DNA of 52,055 nt. It comes from Waddlia sp964635295 (lineage in GTDB: Bacteria > Chlamydiota > Chlamydiia > Chlamydiales > Waddliaceae). The first letter of the stretch is position 1. Every line of letters begins with the position of its first letter. The notes beneath the pieces are model-generated. The model saw only the letters and a program-made list of their open reading frames with translations. It did not search any database and was not told the origin of the DNA. The stretch is from positions 1 through 52,055 of the forward strand of contig CAZWOB010000004.1 in NCBI GenBank assembly GCA_964635295.1, read 5' to 3'. Position numbers and translations under genes: made by a program. Below, piece by piece: positions 41,207-50,961 of this stretch.

Positions 41207-42965
41207 CGACCCCTTTATAAATCAGAGCCTTCTCAGGGTCCAGCGTGACCAGCTGCCCTTCTTTCAGAATATACCCTGCAGCATCAGCTCTGACTACAGT
41301 TGGCTTATGCAACATAGCAGATTGTTCAATTGCAAATAGTTCGGAGGACTCATCGTCAATCTGATTTTGCAAGATAATCCCAGCCGCTTCCTCCATATAA
41401 GGAAGGTAGCTTTCATCACACTTGGTGATCACCAGCAGCGAGCCTCTGACGTGATAGGGTGGAATCCCTTCTGATGAAGAGCGAAGAATTTTAACATTCC
41501 CATAAACCCTTTCACCTTCTCCAATATGGCAGCGGACCAATACATCGCCAATATGTTCGACGATCATCATATTTGTCGTTCCTGTAATTCCGAAAGTGGA
41601 ACCCGCAGTCGCTATGGCAAGGTCACCATAGGAGAGTATGTTGTTTGCCAATGCGAACTGGCTCACTTGCTCAAATCCTTCTTCAAACGTTTTCGACTCT
41701 TTTCCCAGGAATGGGATCACTCCCCAATTAAGTGATAACTGGTGAAAATACTTCTCTTGAGGCGTCATCGCTACAATCGGCAGCTCAGGACGCAATCGAG
41801 AAAGCAGCTTGGCTGTCCCTCCTCCGCTTGTGAAGGCGAAGATCGCTTTCGCGCCAGAGCTATATGCTGTTTTGACTGTTGCCAAAGTGACCGAAGAAGG
41901 AACGTCATTGTAGCTGATCGAAGAATGCAGTTCAAAAAGAGACCGATAATCAAAATCCATTTCAGTTTCTAAAATAATATCCCGCATCATCTCTACAGTT
42001 TCAACCGGATACTTTCCAATTGCCGTTTCACCGGAGAGCATGACAGCTGATGTACTGTCGTAGATCGCATTTGCCACATCGGAAACTTCTGCCCGGGTCG
42101 GCCGAGGGTTGTTGATCATCGATTCCAACATCTGCGTCGCCGTCACAGACGGCTTTCCGGCCAGGTAACATTTACGAATCATCTCTTTTTGCAATTTGGG
42201 AACATGGCTCAAAGGGATCTCGACGCCAAGGTCCCCGCGCGCGATCATTACCCCGTCAGAAACTTGCAGGATCGAATCAAAATTTTCTATCCCCTCGTGG
42301 TTTTCAATTTTTGCAATAATGACCACATGCGAGCTTTGATTGGCCGACAACAGGTTTTTGACCGTAATGATATTCTCCGGCTTTCTCACAAAAGAGGCGG
42401 CAATGATATCAATTCCATGCTGGCAGCCGAATTCAATATCCCGGATATCTTTCTCTGTCACTGAAGGAAGCTCCAAACTTACCCTGGGAATATTGACTCC
42501 TTTCCCTCCTTTGAGAACGCCTCCGTTGTCGATCTCGACAGTGACTTCCTGGTCCGAGGTCCCGACAATGCGAGAAGAGATATACCCATCGTCAAACAAG
42601 ACCTGTGTCCCCTCTGGAAGGGATTTCAGGATCCCATAGGGAGTTAAAGAGACCGCTCCTCTATCCCCTACGATCTCATGGTTGACAAGTTTTAACCTCT
42701 CCCCCTTAGCGACTGAGATACCACCCTCGCGGATTTTACCGATCCTCACTTCAGGGCCGCTTGTATCAAGCATGATCGCCAACGGCACCTGCAATTCTTT
42801 CCGAGCCTTTTTCAGCATTTCGATCACTGCAAGATGCTCATCATAGGAACCGTGACTAAAATTTAAACGGGCGACATTCATCCCCGCTCCGACCAATTCA
42901 CAGATTTTCTCGTAATTATTGACTGCCGGACCAATCGTGCAAATAATTTTTGTTTTACATCTCAT
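41199..42965 (-). CDS. pyk: Pyruvate kinase with extra C-terminal PEP-utilising-type domain
   Basis: Glycolytic enzyme making pyruvate and ATP from phosphoenolpyruvate and ADP. Substrate and metal sites are plain: KIICTIGPA, MNVARLNFSHGSY, MLDTSGPEVRIG, IIAKIENHEGIENF, ARGDLGVEIP and VTATQMLESM. At 588 aa it is about 110 longer than E. coli PykF. Residues 480-588 resemble the mobile phosphohistidine domain of PEP-utilising enzymes, as in Bacillus pyruvate kinase, without an obvious phosphorylated histidine. The start ATG 42965 follows AAAAGGATGAAACTTA on the coding strand. Confidence 0.95.
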   Translation of the reverse strand: MRCKTKIICTIGPAVNNYEKICELVGAGMNVARLNFSHGSYDEHLAVIEMLKKARKELQVPLAIMLDTSGPEVRIGKIREGGISVAKGERLKLVNHEIVGDRGAVSLTPYGILKSLPEGTQVLFDDGYISSRIVGTSDQEVTVEIDNGGVLKGGKGVNIPRVSLELPSVTEKDIRDIEFGCQHGIDIIAASFVRKPENIITVKNLLSANQSSHVVIIAKIENHEGIENFDSILQVSDGVMIARGDLGVEIPLSHVPKLQKEMIRKCYLAGKPSVTATQMLESMINNPRPTRAEVSDVANAIYDSTSAVMLSGETAIGKYPVETVEMMRDIILETEMDFDYRSLFELHSSISYNDVPSSVTLATVKTAYSSGAKAIFAFTSGGGTAKLLSRLRPELPIVAMTPQEKYFHQLSLNWGVIPFLGKESKTFEEGFEQVSQFALANNILSYGDLAIATAGSTFGITGTTNMMIVEHIGDVLVRCHIGEGERVYGNVKILRSSSEGIPPYHVRGSLLVITKCDESYLPYMEEAAGIILQNQIDDESSELFAIEQSAMLHKPTVVRADAAGYILKEGQLVTLDPEKALIYKGVVI

Positions 42966-43109
42966 TAAGTTTCATCCTTTTAGGAGATTACAAATTGTAA
43001 TACCTCCAGTACCATAACGTTAGAATATCCGAAAGATTTTAATTTGACAAATAACCCTCTCTACAGCTAATCATAAGGGAAGGAACGCCTGGATAAGGGA
43101 GAGGGAAAA

Positions 43110-43688
43110 ATGATTCGCTTAAAAAATATGCCTGTTTTTATTTTTACCCTCTTGGTCCTTAGCACTCAGACTCTTCAGTCAGAAGTTCTCGAAGTTTTCA
43201 TCTCCTGGAACAGCTACTTGTGCGACGATAAATGCGCCGACCTGATCAAACGCCGTTTCGAATCAATGAAACAGGTCGAATCGATCGAAGTCAACTCCGG
43301 TTCCGGAAGCGCGAAGATCAAATGGAATCCCGAATCGCTCTTTTCCTACCAGGCAGTCAAAACACAACTTCAAATGGTCGGAGTTGGGCTAAGTGAACTG
43401 CGAGTCAGGGTAAGAGGCAAAGGCGTCCCCCAGGGAAAAGGAGCAGCTCTAATCTCTAGCGGAGACAACACCAGGTTTAATCTGATCAGTCCTATCAGAG
43501 GAACTCCTGGCGAATACATCGCGCTGCCGGATGGTTCCCAACTCTCTCTGGCTGACGGATTAAAGGAAAAGATTTTGTCATCTGCACAGGAAAAAAAGAC
43601 GATAGTCATCGAGGGCCCCATTTACCAAGGCCATCGGTCCCCACCGCTATACCTTGTCGTGTCGCGTTTGCAAATCGAAAAGAAATAG
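43110..43688 (+). CDS. Secreted protein with HMA-like (ferredoxin-fold) domain
   Basis: 192 aa. GGGAGAGGG lies just before ATG 43110. Residues 1-24 form a signal peptide (PVFIFTLLVLSTQTLQS). Residues 26-92 match the heavy-metal-associated pattern: LEVFISWNSYLCDDKCADLI, then SIEVNSGSGSAKIKWNPES, then a closing helix. Cys38 and Cys42 are four apart (CxxxC) rather than the CxxC of copper chaperones, so metal binding or a disulfide is possible but not certain. Residues 100-192 are mostly strands and of unknown type. A perfect -35 box TTGACA lies at 43044-43049, but the -10 is weak. Confidence 0.6.
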   Translation: MIRLKNMPVFIFTLLVLSTQTLQSEVLEVFISWNSYLCDDKCADLIKRRFESMKQVESIEVNSGSGSAKIKWNPESLFSYQAVKTQLQMVGVGLSELRVRVRGKGVPQGKGAALISSGDNTRFNLISPIRGTPGEYIALPDGSQLSLADGLKEKILSSAQEKKTIVIEGPIYQGHRSPPLYLVVSRLQIEKK

Positions 43689-43775
43689 AGACAATACCTG
43701 GAATTTCAGCCTCCGAAAACGTTAATCACTATATTTTGTACAAATATTAAAAAAATTACTTAGAGGATTTTATAG

Positions 43776-46586
43776 ATGAACGATTCCATAGGTTCTGTCG
43801 ATTCCATTGAGGGCAGGCAGCTTGAAACCCTGAGTTTCAGCCGCGCCGTGCCGTCCGGATTAATTGACATTGTCCACTCTCTTAGGGATAAAATGATCTC
43901 ACGGCCTGCCGTTGAAGCTGAAAGGCTCTTGCTTCCCCCTGTGACAAGATCAGATGATGACCTCGACCGATCTAGCAAAAGAGCTCATGTCGTCTCCCTG
44001 CCAGCTCTATCAAAATCCCTGACTCCGGAAATGACCCTTGAAGAACTGACCAGGCAAGGGTTTGTCGAACTGGCAAATAAATTAAAATCAAAAAGCGGTC
44101 CGCCATGGGATGACATACTGAAGTTTCATAATCCATTCCTGATCGAACAGCTCTATGATTTGGCATCTCTTCTTAAAGTGAAGTTTGGCGATCTAAATTG
44201 GAAGGACGGTGAATTATGTATGAGGTACGGAATAGAAATTGCCGCTCGATCAACGCAATCCCCTTCGCCTTTGCTCGGGAAATACATCCACCTTATTGAT
44301 CTCGCCCCTGAAACAACCCTGGAGTCGATCAGTTCGGCCGTCGATTACCGATGGATTGAAGAGGACTTCAATCAACGAATAGACGCTACAAAAAGAAAGC
44401 TGGCACAATTTAAACGCCATCATCGTCAAGCGAAATTGCAAAATGAACAGATTGCCTATCGCAACCAGCTTCCAATTGAGCTCTCTCACTATCTCCTATC
44501 AAGCTCAGGAAACTACAACATCGGCGTGGTCGGTCCGTTGATCGAGGCTTTTATTGACTCCCCACACCCCTCCCTGCACTATGAAAAGCACTTATTGAGA
44601 ACATTGAAACAGCTTGCCCGATCTCCATCGGTGAGGAACAAGTTCTCTCATATCAAATGTCCCAACTCTGCAAAGGCCCCTGCAAACATTGTAATACGGA
44701 CATCCCTTGACCTTCCCCCTTCACATGAACTTCGAGACCTCGACGCCGCGCGCGCAGCTCTTACCTCATTATTAACAATGCTGAGACAAGGAAAGGACGG
44801 TTCCTGTTTTGCCACACCCCTTGCGATCAGCCTGCTCAACTCACATCTGGAGTTTTGTCTCAACGACTTTCAACAATTATTAGAAAAAAGCAAGCTCACC
44901 CGGTCTGTTGATGGCGTGAAGACAGACTTTCCCTTCCTCCTGCACATCGGCGATAATCATTTATCGGAAAAAGTGAGGATCAGCAGAACTGGCCGGTTGA
45001 TGCTCTCAAGCGGCAAACTAATCTCGCTATCCAAGATACCGGGCATCGTTGCCGTAAAAACAGCGATGGGGATCGAAAAAACGAAAATCACGCAATTTCT
45101 ATTTACAAAGGGCCAAGACCAACAGCCCTTTGTCGATATTACTGTGAAGGAGCTCCTGCAAGCATTGGTAAAACAGGCAAATACATTGGAGGTCAACAAG
45201 CACAAACCGCTTTCCGAACTCTATTTACACGCAGTTTTTGCCTTCCAGGCTCAAGAATGCAACCCTCTTCTTCAGGTATGGGAAAATTCGATCGCCTGCA
45301 TGGCGGAGGCAGACGAACAAAGCATGGTCAGATCAGCTATCCTGAAATCGACCCACCAAGTGCTGACCAATTTCTTAAGAGGAACACTTGGAAGTGATTT
45401 GGAGATGTGGCGACAAGCAGCAGAGCTTTTCCGCAAACAACTGAATGAAAAGATCCACCTCCAATGGGATCCCCAGATCGCCTCTGATCTTGGTTCCGAT
45501 CAGAAATCTTCGGAAGGAGCATTTGTCCTATATGATAAAGGGAGCTATGACAAACCTTCCAGATGGCTCCGCCTCGACACTCCGAAGGCCTATCAGTCGT
45601 TTATTTTAAGAACAACCGACGAAGTAAGAAGGGTGATGCGCGATTGCTTTGACGACAGACATTGGAAAGCAATCCAGCCAAAATTAATCTCGCTTGAAGA
45701 GTATGTTGAATCGGATAAATTTCTTTTAGATTCCCTGACCGACTACTATTCACCAAACGGGGAAATCCCTCGCATTCTCCAAAAATTGGAACACCTGGCA
45801 TATACTCCCTGGATTACAAAGAGCGGAAACAACTTGAATAAAGTTCTCCAGATTTACTTTGAACGGCCAGAACTTAAAGCTAGCACACGTATCTCCCCCA
45901 AGAACGGGGAGGAGCTGTTATTGAAATTGATTGAGATGATGAGAACTTCCGACCGCTCCTACATCGACCAGATTGATTCCATGAATACTCGACGATCGCC
46001 GGTCAGGATACCCTATGTTCATGCGTTCACATTTCTGCCGGCCCATGAAACTTTTTATTCCCTGTGGTCCAGCGATATGGAACCTAAAGATTTCATCAAG
46101 CACACCTCTGTATTAAAAGGACTTGAAGTCGCTTCTTCCCCGTTGCCAAGTGTATCTAAACATCAAGTAGTCAAGCAAGTCGCCGATACGCTCGTTCCTC
46201 TTGCAGACCGCTCAGCATTCATAGATCGCATGCATCAAGCCCCTGAAACTCTGCCAATGATGGAATTCAGACAACTTCTCATTGCAGACCTCCGTAAACA
46301 AAACCAGCAGATTACTCTCCCCTTGCATGTCATCGAAGGCCAAATCGATCACTTGATCTATTCCACTCTGCCTGAGAGGCTAATGCGCAAACTTCATGCA
46401 AGCGCGATCCATATTGCCGACTCAAATTGGGCAGAAGGCGTCCATGCCGTTCACTTTTCTCTTATTGTGAACCCAGGAACTGGGCGGCTTGTCCTTTGGG
46501 GCATAACAGACGATAGCAGTCATTTAATTCCTCTTAACCAGTCAGTCTGGTTTGAAAACAACTGGTGGGAATTTTTTAATATTTAA
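43776..46586 (+). CDS. Giant hypothetical protein 2, 936 aa
   Basis: Not recognised. The first 120 residues are polar and probably disordered. Most of the chain is helical and soluble, with a Lys/Arg/His-rich segment (RKLAQFKRHHRQAKLQ) near 210 and a more strand-rich C-terminal domain ending VNPGTGRLVLWGITDD. There is no signal peptide or membrane helix. The ATG follows an AGAGGATT ribosome binding site. It is followed on the same strand by a 186-aa gene 72 bp downstream. The size and composition suit a type III effector, but there is no direct sign. Confidence 0.75.
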   Translation: MNDSIGSVDSIEGRQLETLSFSRAVPSGLIDIVHSLRDKMISRPAVEAERLLLPPVTRSDDDLDRSSKRAHVVSLPALSKSLTPEMTLEELTRQGFVELANKLKSKSGPPWDDILKFHNPFLIEQLYDLASLLKVKFGDLNWKDGELCMRYGIEIAARSTQSPSPLLGKYIHLIDLAPETTLESISSAVDYRWIEEDFNQRIDATKRKLAQFKRHHRQAKLQNEQIAYRNQLPIELSHYLLSSSGNYNIGVVGPLIEAFIDSPHPSLHYEKHLLRTLKQLARSPSVRNKFSHIKCPNSAKAPANIVIRTSLDLPPSHELRDLDAARAALTSLLTMLRQGKDGSCFATPLAISLLNSHLEFCLNDFQQLLEKSKLTRSVDGVKTDFPFLLHIGDNHLSEKVRISRTGRLMLSSGKLISLSKIPGIVAVKTAMGIEKTKITQFLFTKGQDQQPFVDITVKELLQALVKQANTLEVNKHKPLSELYLHAVFAFQAQECNPLLQVWENSIACMAEADEQSMVRSAILKSTHQVLTNFLRGTLGSDLEMWRQAAELFRKQLNEKIHLQWDPQIASDLGSDQKSSEGAFVLYDKGSYDKPSRWLRLDTPKAYQSFILRTTDEVRRVMRDCFDDRHWKAIQPKLISLEEYVESDKFLLDSLTDYYSPNGEIPRILQKLEHLAYTPWITKSGNNLNKVLQIYFERPELKASTRISPKNGEELLLKLIEMMRTSDRSYIDQIDSMNTRRSPVRIPYVHAFTFLPAHETFYSLWSSDMEPKDFIKHTSVLKGLEVASSPLPSVSKHQVVKQVADTLVPLADRSAFIDRMHQAPETLPMMEFRQLLIADLRKQNQQITLPLHVIEGQIDHLIYSTLPERLMRKLHASAIHIADSNWAEGVHAVHFSLIVNPGTGRLVLWGITDDSSHLIPLNQSVWFENNWWEFFNI

Positions 46587-46658
46587 TATTGCATTAAATA
46601 CTTTATTTTTATAAATACACCTATTAATGAGGAAAAAAATGTAGCGGGGAATTATTCA

Positions 46659-47219
46659 TTGTTATCACTTGATCAAGTCAGTTATTTTCCATTTGGAAAT
46701 TATCACACAGGCACAATGTATATGGAGCAAAACGATTTAGAACGCGTCAGAGAACCTGAACAAACCGAAAAAGTCGCCCATCGGATCATCGAATGTCAGT
46801 TCGACCCACACGGTCATCGGGAAGTTGTCACGATTGAAGGGGGGAAGATGCAAACACACCTCTCCCTGGAATCTGTCGTCCGAACGGTCCCCTCTCTTTC
46901 AGAAAAAAGCGAACTGCCTCAATTGGCAAAAGCAGCGAACTTCCTGTTCAAAGGAAATGAGTTCAGTCTGATTGAAGATCCTGACAAATACAAAAAAAAT
47001 TACACAAAAGATATTGAATCTGAACAAGAACTGTTCGAACTCCCATTAAACGCATTGAGCCGAAGAGGTATCTTTGATGTGAGTGAGATTCAGCCTCCAA
47101 GAATGGAAGAAGACTCCTTCATATTTTATGTCTCTAAAACGATCCCCTATCGGGTCACGATTTCCGTGCCCTTTGACGAACAGTCTCAAGTTAAATACGA
47201 ACTTCTTAATTATCAGTGA
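46659..47219 (+). CDS. Hypothetical protein, 186 aa
   Basis: Not recognised. A TTG at 46659 gives the longest frame; ATG 46716 (167 aa) is an alternative, and neither has a strong ribosome binding site. The protein is acidic and soluble with alternating strands and a Lys/Tyr-rich loop (PDKYKKNYTKDI). It follows giant protein 2 by 72 bp on the same strand and may be its partner or chaperone. The end overlaps giant protein 3 on the opposite strand by 7 bases. Confidence 0.6.
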   Translation: MLSLDQVSYFPFGNYHTGTMYMEQNDLERVREPEQTEKVAHRIIECQFDPHGHREVVTIEGGKMQTHLSLESVVRTVPSLSEKSELPQLAKAANFLFKGNEFSLIEDPDKYKKNYTKDIESEQELFELPLNALSRRGIFDVSEIQPPRMEEDSFIFYVSKTIPYRVTISVPFDEQSQVKYELLNYQ

Positions 47220-50200
47220 GTAAGTTCCTCCAGCTTGTCATATTCATCAAGAGCTTCGCTATCCTCGAGAACTTCTCTGTTAATTAACTTGACCAATCCT
47301 GTCAATTGGCTTTTTGTGAGATGTTTGTTCGTATCCGCAAGAAGAAAGACAACCTGTTCCTGTTTATTGCCATTAATATACCCCATTGCAATGTCTATAA
47401 GGTGAGAAGCTTTTTGAGCGTGCAACAGTTGATCTTGACTGCAGATATGTGCAGCAATCTTGGGCACAGTGATTGACTCGGCATAGTCATCGCCATAGCG
47501 TGCGCATGCCACTGCCATTCTTTTCAGTTCTTCAACAGAAAAACACGATCTATTCAAAAATTCCTCAAGGAAAAGATCCAAGGTATCTCGGGAAAAATCT
47601 TGCCAGGCTTCCATGGAGCCATTTAACGCACAGCGAGCCTGGATTGCAAAATATTCGACGCGCTGCGCATTCAAGGTCTCGTCATCATCATAATCTTCCT
47701 CAAACGAGGTGGAAAACACCTGTGTCCCCTCCACAATCTCCATATACGCACCCTCATCAACCGGATGCAGAGCCTCTGCCAACCGTTGCATCACAGTCAC
47801 TCTCGCTTTAGAGATAAATTGGGCATAACACAACGAGTAATCAGCCATGCAGGGAATGGAGCCGAGCTCTTTCACTAAATCCTGTCTAGATTCGTCCCAA
47901 AAAGTTGGAGGCAGCTCATGTTTGATTTTATCCTTGCAGGAAGCAATCATCTGGTCTAAGTGTTGTTCCGGCCTGGTGATCAGCAGGAAGGCATCTCTTA
48001 GAACCTGCTGTATTTCCAAGTCTTCGCTGAACGCGTTTTCAAATCCTGTCAAAAAGGCGTCAGTTCCCTTTTCAATCTGCCTCTGCCGTTTCTGATCAAC
48101 AGGCTCAAGAGTTTTCATCAATTGCTGAATAACTAATAATCTCCCATGTGCCATAAATTGCGCATAGAAGAGCTGTTGGCTACCACCGATCGGTTTTCCT
48201 TTTAAATGCTCGATCATCGACTGTTTGACCTGTTTCCAGAACGTATCCGGCAGCCCTGGGTGAAAACACCCCGCTGCTATCAAACATCCTTTGTTAAAAT
48301 TTGCCATCATCGCTTCATAGGTATACATCTTCTTAACCTGCAAAGACTGGGCTTCCAGCTCAGTATCCTTGAGGATTTGAACAAATCGATCACAAAATCG
48401 TTGTGCATTGGAGGAGAGAAGCAGTTTTTGAAAATCGGGATGGTCAAAGTCGATCCGTCTCCAAAAGTTCATGGCAATAGAGGCGAATTGATCGCGAACT
48501 TGTTGTTCTTTGCCGATTGAAACAACACTGATTTCAACAAAAAGCCTTAATAAGTCGTCCGGAGGGGTATCCCAGACTTTGCCATTTTCCGACCACTCGT
48601 TTGTCAGTGTTCTCAAATATGTCAAATATTGATTGGGATAGGCGCGGTAGCTTCCAACGATCCTCATTAGATGGGAAACGAATGTTTTTCTATCTTCTGG
48701 AGTTGCGGCATTGCGCACATCCCTCCACCAAACCATTATCGGTATCCCGACAGCCGGCAATTGATCCCTTTTGGCATGTTCGCTCCACCCCTTGCAAAGA
48801 TGCATCAGGACTGGGATTCGCTGTTCATCAGAAATTTTGTCCGGAATGTGTTCATCTCTGTAGATTCGGATCACACCTTCTACACAAGCTTTTAACACTC
48901 CGGGTTTTTTCCAGGAACACTCTGGTAAACAGGTCCATATCGCTGCAAAACAATTCTCATCGGCATGGTTTTCAAACCAAAATTTCAACAACTCTACTGT
49001 CAGGTATTTTTCTGAAAGCGGACGTTGACGACAGGACTTTGCCAACTCAACTCCTAACGAATCGATCACTAATTCATTGGATACTGGAGTTGCCTGCAAT
49101 TTATCATACAATTCAAGAATATCACGGCTACTGTCCGACTGGTACTTATCAACAATGTTATTGAACACATCTTTCAATGCGGGAAAGAGATCGGAATCTT
49201 TTTTCAGTAGTTCAAGCATTCTATCCCTTGCCAGATAAGCAGACTCTTGGCGACTTGCCAGTGCGATCAAATCCGATATGATCGATGAAGCATCGTTTCC
49301 CTTGCGGTGGGCAGCAATTGCCTGAGCAATTTTTTTACTAGCCAGATCGTATTCCCCTTCCGCAAGACAGTCCTCGACGTTTTCAAATAAGGCATCCATT
49401 TCTTTGTTAAAGAACGCGCGCAAATTGCGATTTGACCGCCCTTCAAGATTGCTTACCAACCTTCCAAGGAAAACACGAAATGTCGGACATTCTCCCCTTT
49501 CTGCCAATGCCTTGCGCATGGCTGTTAATAATACAGCCTCCCGTTTTGGCGCTTTGAACTGCAAAGTTCTGTTCAGATTAACTGTTGGTGGCAGATCATA
49601 TAAGGCTTCCATTAATTCATTTATCCTTGGATACCCCTTCTTATAATCTGTACAGAAATCGATTAAAGCATTGGTCATATCTGTTGTAAAACAGTCAGGA
49701 ACTTTGAATTTTGGCTCGCTTTTCAGTTTTTCACAGACCCATTTCAATCGATCCGCAGAAGATAAAGATTCAGGCTTGATCGAAGGTGCCTCTGATGATG
49801 CTGCCTGTGATTGAGAATCTTCGGTAACATCCCTCGGAATTTTACGTTTTTGATCTGAAGACCCCGATCGGACTTCCGGCATTCCTTCTCTTGTATCGAT
49901 AGTCGATGGAACCGGGCTCATTGATGGCTGAGGAAGTGCTGATACATCATCTTTTTCCAAGTCCGAGGGAGGCAAGATTACAGGAGACGAAGGAGAAGGA
50001 GATGAAGAAGATGTTGCAGAAGTTGAAGAAAATACCCTTCGCCCTGATCCTGGGATAAGGTTGAGCGCTGATACCCTTTGGGCCGCTGCCAGCTGCCCGC
50101 TAAGGAATGCAACTTTTTTACGGAGCATGAGACTTTCCCTTCTCAAACTGGAAACCTCCATTCTAGACTCTTCCTGCTGTCTCAAGACCCCACTATGGAA

Positions 50201-50572
50201 CGCTAGCTCAGCAATCCCCTGGTCTTCTCTTTTCTGGTCTTCTCTCCCTTTGCTATAGGCTCCCATTTGAACAGCCCTGACAGTTGCTCTGTCCTGGGCT
50301 TTCTGCAGTTTTTGCCCCAGTGCGAAGTTGCTTTGAGCAACTTCATGGGAACGGGCAACTTCTGCTCTTAGGGCGCTAATTTCACGATCTTTCGCCTCTA
50401 CTGTCTGAGCGTCAAGCGCTCTTTGCTGCTGCATCCCTAAAAGCAGCAATTGCTCCTGTGTTTTACCGATACCAAAATGCCGGGTCCCTTTATCATCGAT
50501 AAAGACAGGAATCCCACCTTCATAAGTAAATAACCCACCATCTAACATGACATCTGGTAAACGAAAACTCAT
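47213..50572 (-). CDS. Giant hypothetical protein 3, 1119 aa, coiled coil plus Ser/Pro linker plus helical body
   Basis: Not recognised. Residues 1-35 are a small Gly-rich start (DGGLFTYEGGIPVFIDD). Residues 38-170 form a coiled coil rich in Gln, Glu and Arg. Residues 180-270 are a Ser/Pro/Thr-rich linker. Residues 280-640 and about 640-1119 are helical, with recurring Trp, Leu and Cys, in the manner of MIF4G- or HEAT-like helical repeats; this is impression only. A segment around 780 (GGSQQLFYAQFMAHGRLLVI) is partly repeated near 925 (DYSLCYAQFISKARVTVM), showing an internal duplication of about 140 residues. No membrane segment. Probable effector by analogy. Confidence 0.75.
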   Translation of the reverse strand: MSFRLPDVMLDGGLFTYEGGIPVFIDDKGTRHFGIGKTQEQLLLLGMQQQRALDAQTVEAKDREISALRAEVARSHEVAQSNFALGQKLQKAQDRATVRAVQMGAYSKGREDQKREDQGIAELAFHSGVLRQQEESRMEVSSLRRESLMLRKKVAFLSGQLAAAQRVSALNLIPGSGRRVFSSTSATSSSSPSPSSPVILPPSDLEKDDVSALPQPSMSPVPSTIDTREGMPEVRSGSSDQKRKIPRDVTEDSQSQAASSEAPSIKPESLSSADRLKWVCEKLKSEPKFKVPDCFTTDMTNALIDFCTDYKKGYPRINELMEALYDLPPTVNLNRTLQFKAPKREAVLLTAMRKALAERGECPTFRVFLGRLVSNLEGRSNRNLRAFFNKEMDALFENVEDCLAEGEYDLASKKIAQAIAAHRKGNDASSIISDLIALASRQESAYLARDRMLELLKKDSDLFPALKDVFNNIVDKYQSDSSRDILELYDKLQATPVSNELVIDSLGVELAKSCRQRPLSEKYLTVELLKFWFENHADENCFAAIWTCLPECSWKKPGVLKACVEGVIRIYRDEHIPDKISDEQRIPVLMHLCKGWSEHAKRDQLPAVGIPIMVWWRDVRNAATPEDRKTFVSHLMRIVGSYRAYPNQYLTYLRTLTNEWSENGKVWDTPPDDLLRLFVEISVVSIGKEQQVRDQFASIAMNFWRRIDFDHPDFQKLLLSSNAQRFCDRFVQILKDTELEAQSLQVKKMYTYEAMMANFNKGCLIAAGCFHPGLPDTFWKQVKQSMIEHLKGKPIGGSQQLFYAQFMAHGRLLVIQQLMKTLEPVDQKRQRQIEKGTDAFLTGFENAFSEDLEIQQVLRDAFLLITRPEQHLDQMIASCKDKIKHELPPTFWDESRQDLVKELGSIPCMADYSLCYAQFISKARVTVMQRLAEALHPVDEGAYMEIVEGTQVFSTSFEEDYDDDETLNAQRVEYFAIQARCALNGSMEAWQDFSRDTLDLFLEEFLNRSCFSVEELKRMAVACARYGDDYAESITVPKIAAHICSQDQLLHAQKASHLIDIAMGYINGNKQEQVVFLLADTNKHLTKSQLTGLVKLINREVLEDSEALDEYDKLEELTH

Positions 50573-50653
50573 AGCTAAAACCTATTCAACGAATTAAAAC
50601 ATAAAATATATCATAATTTATAATTACTACCAATAATAGAATTAAACTGAGAT

Positions 50654-50818
50654 TGAAGCTATCCAACTAAAATTTTTTGCCCGTCTTTGGCGTCTTTTTC
50701 CCCGGGGAAGAGAAATCAAGACTTGTCTATAATATCAAATATTGACTTCGTCTTGATTTTCTCCCCTAGGAAAAAATCCATCCAAATCCGAACAAAACCT
50801 TTTAGTTGGATAGCTTCA
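50654..50818. repeat. Hairpin element 3: 165-bp near-complete palindrome with 19-bp perfect ends
   Basis: TGAAGCTATCCAACTAAAA (50654-50672) is repeated exactly in reverse at 50800-50818. Pairing continues almost without break: TTTTTCC against GGAAAAAA, GAGAAATCAAGAC against GTCTTGATTTTCTC, and GTCTATAATATC against AAATATTGAC at the centre. The sequence is unrelated to elements 1 and 2, but the size and design are the same. There is no coding capacity. The GTCTATAATATC centre happens to contain a TATAAT. Confidence 0.85.
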
Positions 50819-50873
50819 GGCAACACACCCTCTGAAAACATAATTTTGAAACATGATCGGAATATTGTCATAA

Positions 50874-50901
50874 TTTAACAGGGTAACTTATACGGTATAA
50901 T
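50874..50901 (+). promoter_or_regulatory. Candidate promoter of the MORN-repeat gene
   Basis: TTTAAC (50874-50879) and a perfect TATAAT (50896-50901) with 16 bp between them, followed by an AT-rich 60-base leader. No clear ribosome binding site precedes ATG 50962. Confidence 0.45.
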
Positions 50902-50961
50902 AAAAATAAAACAATTAGATAAAATAAAAAGATAAATAATACAGTTAATTTAAGATTCTTT

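Larger units (their letters stand above)
50573..50961. other. AT-rich intergenic region with hairpin element 3 and a promoter
   Basis: No gene. It contains the 165-bp palindrome (50654-50818) and the promoter of the MORN-repeat gene (50874-50901). The remaining sequence is AT-rich. Confidence 0.6.

Noticed and set aside
48601..49164. 187-codon open frame on the plus strand
   Set aside because: It is antisense to giant protein 3 and its composition (many His, Cys, Ser, Arg and Phe in odd mixtures) is that of a chance frame.
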